Positions 48,001 through 60,000 of a stretch of 64,000 nucleotides of DNA are shown here, piece by piece; the stretch's first letter is position 1; each line of letters begins with the position of its first letter. This DNA is from Omphiscola glabra (Eukaryota > Mollusca > Gastropoda > Lymnaeidae). Position numbers and translations under genes: made by a program. The stretch is from the NCBI GenBank assembly GCA_964017045.1, contig OZ024806.1:20108422-20172421 (forward strand), given 5' to 3'. The notes below the pieces were generated by a model that was given only the letters and a program-made list of their open reading frames with translations, had not been told where the DNA came from and made no database searches.

Positions 48001-51000
48001 CAGCTGATAAACGAATAAAATTCAACATAGCAAAGATTAAATAGCAGCACCACGAATCATTCTTGAATGGTCAATCGAATGGAACTTCCCATTATATATA
48101 ATGTAATCCACTACGAAAATGCTTTTGATAGCCTGCACCCAGAAACCTTTTGGAAACTTCTCATGCACTATGGAGTACCAGGAAAACTAGTCAGGATCAT
48201 TTAAAGCTCTTATTAAGAAATGAAATGCAGGGTTGTAAACGAAGGTAGACTCACATGTGCCATTAAATGGGATTAATACAATGATGTAGCTTTTCGTTCT
48301 TTCCATTCATCCTTGCAATTGACTAGATAATGAATAAATCCTTTTACAAATAAAAAAGAGGAACGGTACACAATGTAAATCCGGGGAACAAGTGAATGAC
48401 CCTTATTTTATAGATAACATTACTTTTATGTCACAAAGCCATCAACAAATGCAGAAAATACTAAATATCATCATTTCAGCACATCTCAGACTCAAAATAA
48501 AGAAAAGCAAGACAAAGTTCATGAATGTAAACTAAGTCAATCAGAGAGTATATCTCTCTTGCAGAAAATGCACTTGAAGAAGTGGAGGCCTTCACATACT
48601 AGCATACTAGGGCAGCACCATTGACATAAATGGTGAATCCGAAGCGGATAACAGGGGTAGAATTGGAAAGGCTATGTCAGCATTCATGCTGTTAACGAAA
48701 ATATGAGAATTAAATAAGCTGACTGACTCCACAAACCAAAATCAGAATTTTCAACACAAGTGTCAAATCTGTCTTACTCTATGGAGCCGAAAGGTGGAGA
48801 ACAACAGCGAGCATAAAGCAGAAAGTACAGACCTTAATAAACACTTGCCTTAGAAAGATCCTGACCATCAAATGGCCCAACACCATCACCAACAAAGACT
48901 TACTGGAAAAAAAACATGCCAAAGCCTATTGCTGAAGATATCATAAGGTAAAGATGGATTTGGATAGAGCACATTTTCAGCAAAACACCAGATAACACCA
49001 CCTGCCAATCCCGAAAATGGAATCCACAAGGAAAAAGAAAAAGAGAACGGACTAAGAATACATTGAGACGCGAGCTAGAGGAAGCCACAAAAAGTATGGC
49101 ATACACCTGAAAACAAATGGAAACTAAAGCACAGGACCGAGATGAATGTAAAACTCTTGTAGACGGCATATGCACCAGACAGGGTGAAAAGCATAAGTAA
49201 GTAAATAACTAACCCAAAACCTGTTGGAAGCTACATTATTTTTAAAGATATTATTTTTTTAGATTTTATGTAGCCTTGCTGCTACAAAAGAAAACAGAAA
49301 ATTCTCCATGTTGGCTCTAATAAAATTATATGTAAAATTATGCATTGCAAAAGTGGTAACTTTGCTCTAGCAAGTTGATCTGGATGCTGTAAGGAGCAAA
49401 CTATCCTTACAATGACTACAATGATCTGAAGGATACCTACGACTTTTATCTTTTTCTTTATGCTCAGCCCCTTCACATAAGCGTCTCCCGAGGACACCAT
49501 GTGGTCTCCAGTCAACATCTTAAAAGTCGTGGTTTTCCCAGCTCCGTTCTGTCCCAATAGTCCCAGGCATTCGTTCTGGGGCAGGGCCAGACTGGTGTTC
49601 TGCACGGCGACGAAAGGCTTACATCTGACCCGGAATTTCTTGCGGAGGTTTTTAATCACAATGTCATCTGCAGGGAGGAAAGGAAATCATAACATGGCGC
49701 CTTGTTTAAAGAAAGACGATGCACATTTTAAATGCAGTGCATTGGGCAGTCACGACACCGATACGGTGTTGTTGAATTTTCGTAATTTATAAAGTGTTTA
49801 TAAATATATATATATATAACACTACTGTGGCACTCTCACTCACTCTCAATTCTATTATTACTAAAAAGACACAGGCTGTTCAGCCCACAAATAAATATTT
49901 ATTATACAGAAAATAACTTCGCACATACGAATATAAAGAAATAAATAAGTTTGGGTACAGCTTAGTTACAATACAATGACACTGTGCACTGAGCTGCCGG
50001 TCCTCTGGTGATCACTGGTAGGCCTACACTACACACACGTCAGGTCCAAAACACACAACAAGCCCTCTGGTCTGCTCTCGCTCGCTGGCCACTGGTTACT
50101 CGGGCGGGTTGGGGGAATGAAAGGCGTAGAATTCCAGCCACGCTCTACGGTGTGTATCACAACACGACTCCGGGTATGATCCTATGCTAATTTCTCCTGA
50201 CGGTAGGCCCCGCCTTACACTTGACTCCTCAAAGGTGACGTCAGAGTTAGTCTGCGCTAGCCTTCTGACCGCATACTCAACCTTACTGAGTTATGAGTTG
50301 TACTGAACTATATTCTACTCTATGCTCACCTCTACTATGTTCACATCAAATCAACTCTAATATGTTCAAGTCAACTCTACTTTCTATTACTTTATTCTAA
50401 ACTATGCTGGACTATACTGTCTATCCTATATTATATTATCCTATACTGAACTGTACTAAACTTTACTAAACTATCCTATACTGAGCTTAACTGGCTGTAA
50501 TAAGAATAGCAAATAAAACAAATAAGCTAGAACTAAGAATTACAATCCTGTCACATTATTAATAATTAATCATAATCCAACATAATATTCTAATAGTAAC
50601 TTAAGCAACTAACTACAATCCTAACATTTCTTACTAAAATTTACAAACATACGAAACTAACAATTAACAATACTATTATTACTAACCTAGACACTTTTGG
50701 ATACACAAACTTTATCAACAGCGGGTCTCACAAAGGTGAGGACCAGCGGGTCTCATCAGGTGTTTTCACACGGTCCAGTCCCCAATTCCCATGCCATCAC
50801 ATATTTGACACCAAGGGTGTACTTTTACGACTCACAACCTTAGACCGAAGTCTTTTAATAGCAATTCCACTATCAAGGAACTATTTTTTTATTTTAATTA
50901 TCCAGCTTGCCATAGCGAGACAAGTGACTAACATCTCTATTCACAAACATGGCCAACATACTGTCGTCGCACAGTTCGTCAATGGTTGCCATAGCGAGAC

Positions 51001-54000
51001 AAGTGACTAACATATCTATTCACAAACATGGCCAACATACTGTCGTCGCACAGTTCGTCAACGGTTGCCATAGCGAGGCAAGTGACTAACATATCTATTC
51101 ACAAACATGGCCAACATACTGTCGTCGCACAGTTCGTCAATGGGAGTTTCGTTGATTCTAATTCGTTCAGCCAGCACGTCGTCATCCTCGACCATAAGTC
51201 CTTTTTCAGAATGACCCACATTATTTACAGTAGGAATGCCTTCATCTTTGAAAAAGTTATACCTATGAAATAAGTTTGGTCAGATAAAGAAATTATAATG
51301 ATCCATCGCTGGGTTTTTGTAATGCATTTAGGAGATCATTACAGTAAGGACTCTAAAATCATTACAATTGCTCTGAAACAATTACAATGTCTCTGAAATC
51401 ATACAATGGCTCAGAAAGCATTACATTGGCTCTAAAAACTTCTGGAATCCGTCTGTCACAATATCCCGATGGTGTAGACTTCGTAGGACGAAATCCACAG
51501 GGCCTGGGATTATTCTTCTAGAATTAAAATCTGTTTCTCAACAGCAAATCGCTGCTCTCCACGCCATTGGATAACCCAAGGGAACATCATGTGGAGGATA
51601 CAGCTAGGCACCAGTGGCTTCGCAGGAGTTGTCAGAATGTTTTATTTTACCACTGTTATCCGCCATAAACGGGTTTGATTTCAGAGTTTACTTCTCTTAG
51701 ACTAGCCGCCATCCAAGGTTAACAAAATCCCATATACCCTGGTTGTTTTTGCTTGACTGTGCTTTGGTGGGGATTAAACTCCAGATCATCAACAGTTTAG
51801 AACTCTCTGCCACCTAGCACCCACATTTTCTAATTTTGAATATTATGTTTAAACATAAACTTGGTGGCTATGATTGTTTAAATTTATCTCATTGAGACGG
51901 TACTTACGAAACAATCAATTAAAATAAGCAGCTGTTTTAGCCCTTCGCTGTGTATACAAAAAATAAAAAAATATAAAGGACCAAAAAAAAGACACATTAC
52001 CAAAACAGCCGATCTAATCTGAATTCAGTGATCGCGATGCAGACCCAGCCACCAACAAAATGAATGATGAATAGCGAAAGAGTGGTACTGAGTTTGTCGG
52101 TCTTTCCTTCATATTCCAGGTAGCTCCTTAAGGGTACTGAGCGGGGAAGAGTGAAAAGTTATTTAGAGAAATTAATGCATGCAAAACACTCACCGTCTGT
52201 ATCGACAGAGCGACGAACACTAAGGTCAATTTCGAAAATTCTTTCAGAGACAACCTAATTAATCTCCTTATATGTATAATAAGTGTAAAAACCTCTCGAC
52301 AAATGTTTGCTGCTTGGATATCCTATGAGGGAGGGGGATATTCTTGTTGTGTACTTCAAGGTAAATTTTGATGATCTATTTTATGGTTGCAATATTTAAT
52401 ACGTGTCAATACTATAAGAATTTAGATCAGGTTGGCCCAATCGAGTTGGCCAGATTCATCACAAGTAACGTACTCGATATATGTTCAATTGACAACGAAA
52501 TCGATTTCATAGAGACTTTAGGCCAGAGCAAAGATGAAGTGACGTCACATAAGTGTCTTTCATTTTTTCTTGTTCGTTACCTAGAATGTCATTGCGTTCC
52601 TCAAGAATCTAAATTAATTCTATAAAGCATTTTTGGGCGTTGACAAATAAATGAACACGCGGCCCGCAAAAGGGTTTCTCAATATCAAAGTTGTTCGCGC
52701 AGCCTTTTGGTCAACAGCATCTTTTGGGTTGGCCGACTCTGCTTTAGAGAGTAAGGGGGAAAAATAATATTTTACCGACTTCCTTGTAGTACTGTGTCGC
52801 TGCCAGGACGTAGGTTATGAGAGTTGTTGTTAGAACATAGTTAGGTGAGATGACTGCGATAAACCAATGTATGACTTCGACGAATCTGTTCGCTTCTTCT
52901 TTCATTCTGTAGACGGTCAAGACGAAGGCTGTCATCACGCCTAGGGATGAGATGAGAGCGTGGACTTAGTTGGCTTGAATTGGTGGTCATAGGAAAATCT
53001 AAACATGTACTTGATTAGAAACAGAGACACGTACAATTAAAACGTTACATGTTAGTCATGCGAGTGCATCCTGTTATATTCATTCTCTTTTGTGGGGTTT
53101 AGCCATAAGCTCTTCGACGCCTCTGGCAAGCACATTACAGGGAGCCGCCATTTGACGACCCAGGCAAGCCCACTACAGGCGTACCGCGCATTCGTGGCAC
53201 CTAGCGTGCACATAACAAGTGTGCTGCACTTTGGTGGCCCCAGAAAGCATATTACAGGCGTGCTGCACTTTGATGGTCCCAGCATGCATATTACATGCGT
53301 GCCGCACTTTGATGGTCCTTGCATGCATACTACAGGCGTGCCCCATCAGTTGAGCGTCGCCATAAATTAGACTTTTGAGTGCTCCACAACTTCTCAGTAT
53401 CGGGAGTCGCTAGGAAGTGCACAGACAGTCTCTTTTATTTTGTTGTCGTTGTCTTAGCCGTCAAAAGAATCACACAAAGCAACATATTTACCCACGAATA
53501 CGTTGAAACACAGGATTGAGATTACACCATTGGCCGGGTTCTTGAAGATGATCTGAATTGCGTACAGATAAGGGAACATCGCCACGGCAAAGGACATAAG
53601 GATGAGCAAGGTGACCGCCCATCGGCCCCTCTCCAGGTAGAGGTCAGGAGAGATTGTAAACCCACACATGATCATGGCGATGATGATGATGAAGAGAAGC
53701 ATGTCGAATGTGTAGACGCCCAGCCAGTAGGCCAGTGGACTGACCCCGCTCAGAGCCTGGAGGTGTTTTGCCCCAATCTGAGATAGAAGCAGTATATGAC
53801 ATGGTATTTGAAAATGTATCACGACATTCAAATTTTAAAGGATTTGATTAATTTTCACTTTTACCGCTCTTCTCCGTGAGAAAGTTACAATGAAAAAAAT
53901 TATCTCGACAATCGGTGTTGTTCATACGGCTCATGGCTTATGCCGTGAACTTAATGAGTTTATGATGCTCATGGATGTCTGTGATTTCCTAGCAGGTCAT

Positions 54001-57000
54001 TCAAGACAGCCACCTCAAATTCATACTAAACCTTAAGCTTAGGCCCTATTCTAGGATATAAATGTTCTAAAAAGGCATTTTTTCGGAAAAAAGGATGAGC
54101 GGGAAAAAATAGTTACCGGAAAAGGTTCAGGAAAAACTGCTCAAGTACGAGTAGATTGGGAAAAAATGCCACACGAAAAAAAGTCACAATATATGTTATC
54201 TTTCAGGAAGACCCCCCACCCCTCCCCCCCCCCCAACCCTTTCACTTAAAGAAAAATAAAGAGTTTTAATGTTATAACAGGTATTTAATTTTAACAGCCG
54301 CGGGGGAGCACATTAGTAGATTTTGACAAAATTTGCGGAGCAATTAAATTTTTAGACCTGTTGGTCCAATGCCGCTCTGACCACAATGAAGCCATTAAAG
54401 CTTTATCGTAATAATTTTACCGCTAAACTAGTATTTCTATACAATGCGCCTAGCTTTCCTTTGATTCCTTTAATATTTAAGATGTATAGATTCAGATGTG
54501 GATTCTTTTCAACGACAAATAAGCATAGGCACTCAAAAACAAAATTTGAAATTGCTTTTACCACGAGTGGGGAACACACCACGAGCCTCTAGGGCAGCGG
54601 TTCTCAACCTGTCGCATGACCCTTTCCCAGGGGTTGCCTAAGACCGTCTGAAACCGCAACACAGATGCTCTACAATAAGGAACTGTATTAAAGGGTCGCG
54701 GCATTAGGAAGGTTGAGAACCACTGCTTCAGGGTGATAGTTGAATCTGTGCGCCATCGATTAATACCATTTATTATTATTCAATCTTTAGTATACGCGTT
54801 TAAAGAATAGAAACAGCGTACACACCAAACAAAGGCAAACAAAGACTTAATTTTACGACCAGGGCGGGCCCTACGGTTGCTGGCACACATGGCAAGCTTA
54901 ACATTGGCGCCCCTTTCAAGTATAATCAACTAAATTTGTGCAAGTTACGAGAAAACCACTAGGGAATAGTTAACGAGTTCATTACCTAGGTTGTTTTTGT
55001 TTTCACAAAGAATAAAAAAACTTAACTGGTATTTGAACAGCATGAACCATCAGCCTACCATTGGCTGTATGAGCAATTAGGCTAGCGTGGGCAGTATGGA
55101 CAATTAGGCTAGCGTAGGCAGTATGGACAATTAGGCTAGCGTGGGCAGTATGGACAATTAGGCTAGCGTGGGCAGTATGGACAATTAGGCTAGCGTGGGC
55201 AGTATGAACAATTATACTACCGTGGACAGTATGAATAATTAACCTACCGTGGGCTGTATGAACAAATAGCATTCCTTGGGAAGTATGGACAATTGGGCTA
55301 TCGTGGGCAGTATGAACAGTTAGCCTAACGTGGGCAGTATGAACAAATAGCCTAACGTCGGCAGCATGAACAATAATTCTACCCATTTTTCTTCCTAGCC
55401 TTTAGATCAGCAAATCCTTTTATTGCACTTTCTATTTCTTTTCCAAGACACCCAAAGGCAATGTGTTTTTTTTTCTAATTTGGAAGATTGTTGATGGTGC
55501 CCTCACCATATGGCGCCTTGGACAACTGCCGGAGTTGCCGGTACCTCGCAACGGTCATGTTCTCGATATTTAAGTCTGAATGGTGGACACCTGCCGGAGT
55601 TGCTGGAACCTCACAACGGTCATGTTCTCGATATTCAAGTCTAAATGGTTAATTCGAGCATGAAAATAACACTGAGTAAAACCTGGTCAAAACAACTTCT
55701 GGAAATTTAAATTGAAAAAGAAAAAAACAACTAAAAACGAAGTTTTTCGTAAAGGTCCTTCATGTGCATCCTTGTTTGCATTTATGTAATTGTAAGTGAT
55801 TTATTATTTATGTAATTGTAAGTGATTTATCATTTATTGAGATCGTTACACTTCTGGAGAAGACACGTTTCAATTTCCTTCATTTTACCCCATACAAATA
55901 CATTTTATTTTATTTACCTACCATAACGTCATAAATAAAAAGAACATAGCAAAAGCTACACAATTAATCTCCACCCCGAAACACACACCCATTTAACAAT
56001 GCATAAACATCCCCTTCCAATTTTATATTTTTTTGAAAAATAGGAAAAACAGATTTTTGGAGGTTGGGGTGGGATATGGTGCTAAAAATTCGAACGAACG
56101 TGGCGTCCTTAGCAACGAGTCAATGTGTTACGCTTCGTCTCCATAGGATGACGGGAAGTGAATCACTTAGCCTTCCCAAGATTTTGCCACAAACACTCGA
56201 ACGCACGAACAAAAGCGAATGTATTATCATGTGTTTTAAAAAAAGCGTCAATTGTTTTTGTTGTCAACTCGACTCTCTGGGAGAGAAAGGGATTGTTAAG
56301 TTATTTTTTTTTTTACTTGATGCCTTCATCTCCTTGATAAAGATGATTTTAGTTTTAATATGCACGCCGACACAAAGTCTCAACTCGCAGCAACCAAGTA
56401 TTGCATTAGGCAAGGTCTCAACTCGCAGCAACCAAGAATTGCATGGGTCAAAATCTCAACTCGCAGCACCCAAGAATTGTGTGGGGCAAAATCTCAACTC
56501 GCAGCATTCAAGAATTGCTTGGGGCAAAATCTCAAATCGCAGCATTTAAGAATTGCTTGGGGAAAAATCTCAAGTCGCAGCAACCAAGAATTGCATGGGG
56601 AAAAAATTTAACAATGACACGTTATGAAACAAGCTTACCGCGCGTTCGGCAATGAGACCATTGATGTATATCACGGGCACAAGGGCCATGGCGAATCCCA
56701 AGCAAAACATAGTACCAATCTGTAAGGAGTACATCCGCTTGTAATGTTTCGGCATCTGATGGATAACGCCCAGTTGTATGGAGTAGTCGTCACCGAGGGC
56801 GGACTTCACATAGGCGCTTGAAAGTAGTTGCATCTACCAGGAACACAAAAATCCACGCAAAGATATTAGGAAGTATGGCGGTAATAATTCCTGAAACTGA
56901 CCATACAAAATATAATTTATTTTTTTTAAATTGAGCTGCTGAAAACACAAATAAAAAGCAGTAAAATATTTTATTTCAGAAGGAGGCTAAATTATAATTA

Positions 57001-60000
57001 ATGAATAACAAATTGATATTGCTTCAATTGTTTGGGATGAGGGTGTGGATGGGGGGGTGTTGTGTCCAACCATTTGGGCATATTTGTTTGTGGCGTGTGT
57101 GTGGTGGGGGCATTTTCTGTCCACCTCAAATATTTTATTGTAATTATTTTTCACATGTATGCTGTATGGACTGTGGTTTTCATTAATTAGGTACTGAAAA
57201 GCCAAGGTCCGACCCAATCGTCTCAACCTCTAGCTTCTCAAACGTAGGACATCTTTAAGTACACATAGATCTTAACTAGGAAATATCAACTCACAGAAAT
57301 CCCTTTCGCGTGAATTGCTGTGCCTTGGTACAGGAAGGTTAACTTGGTTTCCTCGATGACGGCACCAACAATCACTTTGTCCTCGTACTTCTCTTCTCCT
57401 TCCGATTCACCATATTTCAGCAGGAACTCGACGACTTCGCCCTGTTAATGAATAAAGACGATTAAATAACGATAACGCACTTTTTCCTACTGACACTAAA
57501 TGATTCGATGTTTCATTCAAAAAACAATTTTCTTAATTTTTAAAAAAAAACGGTATTTTAATAATAGAATCATGTAAAAAGATAATTTTTGTTATTTAGC
57601 TTTACATGGTTATGAAAATTTACTCTGTTTTAAGATCTGGCTCGTAAAATGAACGATACCTGACTGAAGATCGGTGAAAATTTAAAACGATACCAAAGCT
57701 ACTGATATTAACAATATTCAATTTAATTATACTCTTATATTTATGCTAAAAACCATTGTGTACAATGCTAAAAACATCGTGTACAAATGTTAAAAACATT
57801 GTGAACAAATGCTAAAAACATTGTGAACAAATGCTAAAAACATCGTGTACAACTTCTAAAAACATTGTGTACACGTTCTTAAAAATGGCGTACAAATGCT
57901 AGGAACATCGTGTACAAATGCGCAAAACAACGTGTATAAATGCTAAAAACATTGTGTACAAATGCTAAAAAACATCATGTACAAATATTAAAAAAACTTG
58001 TAAAATGCTAAAAACAACGTGTACAAATACTAAAAACATCGCGTATAATTGCTAAAAACATTGTGTACAAATGCTAATAACATTGTATACACATGCTAAA
58101 ACATTGTGTACAAATGCTAAAAACATTATGTACAAATGTCACTGGGCAATAAAATATTTTCCTCCTGCTTTGATGGATAGAATCCTTGCTACAGAATATT
58201 TTAATGAACAACGAAAGACTCAAAGTTACAACATAAGACCATTAATATAAAAAAAACAAAAAACTAAGACTTCCATTCAGTAGGAACAATAAAAGCAACT
58301 TCTCTTTTCTTATTTAGTTTTTAAAAATCTTATCTCGTCGGTGTAACACAACAAGTTAACCTTGTTCTGTCACATGGCAATATTATTTATTCCTACTGCA
58401 CGATGGCGTAGGGATTTGGCAATAATGAATTATATCACTAGAAAAAGCAGGAGCTAGTTTTTCAGAGCGGAAGGATAACTCATGATTTTCTGAGTAGACA
58501 GTGTGCACGAATTTATCTGAGAATATGTAAGACATGTTAAATTTTACTAGGGTGTCAATTTTCGGATAGAATGATATTCAAAGTGTAATATATCCTTTAT
58601 ACTGTAACTTCGTCAGATACAAGGATGTACCAATGCGAATGATGTATTTTATCATCTATCGTGTAATAAAGTACCGTGTGAATTATTCAGTTGGATTTAT
58701 TTAGTTCTTCAATAAGTATAAGTAGCTACAACAGGCATCCATCATAATCCATAATTAATTAACATGCAGAAAGTATAGTCACTTTATGTGTTGTTATAGT
58801 CTTATCCTAAAAGCTTTTGATTTTAAAAATAAATAGTGACCGCAGACCTGAGCTAACAAAAAAAGTTCCCTTTTATAATCTGAGCACAGGCATCAACCTC
58901 TCCTAAAAGGGTGTTTAAAGTAAGAAATACCATGTCTTAACAACCTAATAAACCACTAAAGCGGTTTTTAAAAAAAAACTTTTACTGGGTGCTTAAAAAT
59001 TAAACTTTTGTACTTGTCGATTGGGGGGCCCTTGCCTTCATCAAAGGAAAAAAAAAGCCATCAATGAATTCACGCAAGAAATATTCCATGAAGGACACTT
59101 TGGTAAAAATATAATCTGAACAGTAAACTCTGCCACATTAGTCTCGTTGATCGTCTCACAGCCTGGAGATTCAAATGGATAAATTGGCGGGTGGATGAGC
59201 TCGTTTGCCTCTAAATAAAGCAAGTGCTGATGGGTATGTAGAATCCATAATTTTTTAAAATATATATTTTAAAAATATTTACGATATATATAAATATATA
59301 TATATATATAAATAATTTTTAAATAACCTCCTCGGTTTGTGGGCGTTGTTAGCAGTTCAATAAACATTGGAGCTAAAGAAAAACTTCAGGATTGCAAACG
59401 AAGACGGGAAAAGTACGATATGTTTTTAATTGTCCTGTTTTATTTTCAAACATAAACATAACTTGTTCCACTAATTCTTAATTATAAACGACGTTATCGA
59501 AGTCCATTATATATTATCCTTTTACGCTAACATTTCTTTAGCAAATAGGGCTTAAAACTGTGCAGGTACCACATTTGACAAGAGCCACAATTGATTTACC
59601 TCTGAAATGTTTGCCAGGGCCATAGTTCATTTTCATCTGAAAATTTGGCAATGGCCATAGTTTTTTTTACCTTTAAAATTTTGGCCGGGACCTTAGTACT
59701 TTTTCATCTGATATTTGAAACAGGGCCCTAGTTCATTCCCCTTTGAGATTTTGCCCAGGACCACAGTCCCTTTACCTCTGAGATTTTGTCCGAGTCCACA
59801 AAAGAGACCCCAGGGGAAGACGAGAACTGCGCCGCGTATACATTGACCAGGTGTTTGTCACTTGATGAGTTGTGGAAAAAGGGGACGACCATGTCCTTGA
59901 ATCGCTCGAGCGTGAAAAACATTGGCGGCGACAACTTGTTTGCGTCCGTCATCATGTCGAACTTGATCCCTAGCATCGTAAAGCACACAGGTAGCACCAG

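Noticed and set aside
52420..52745. hAT element with protein-like ORF (52368-52625) and an end reading CAGAGTCGGCCAACC on the minus strand
   Set aside because: The end resembles hAT termini only loosely; no opposite end, target duplication or recognisable transposase block was found.
59041..59223. Extra ABCA exon
   Set aside because: Exons 59776-60128 and 57295-57441 join in phase 0 into a continuous family-like sequence without it, and it lacks good splice sites.
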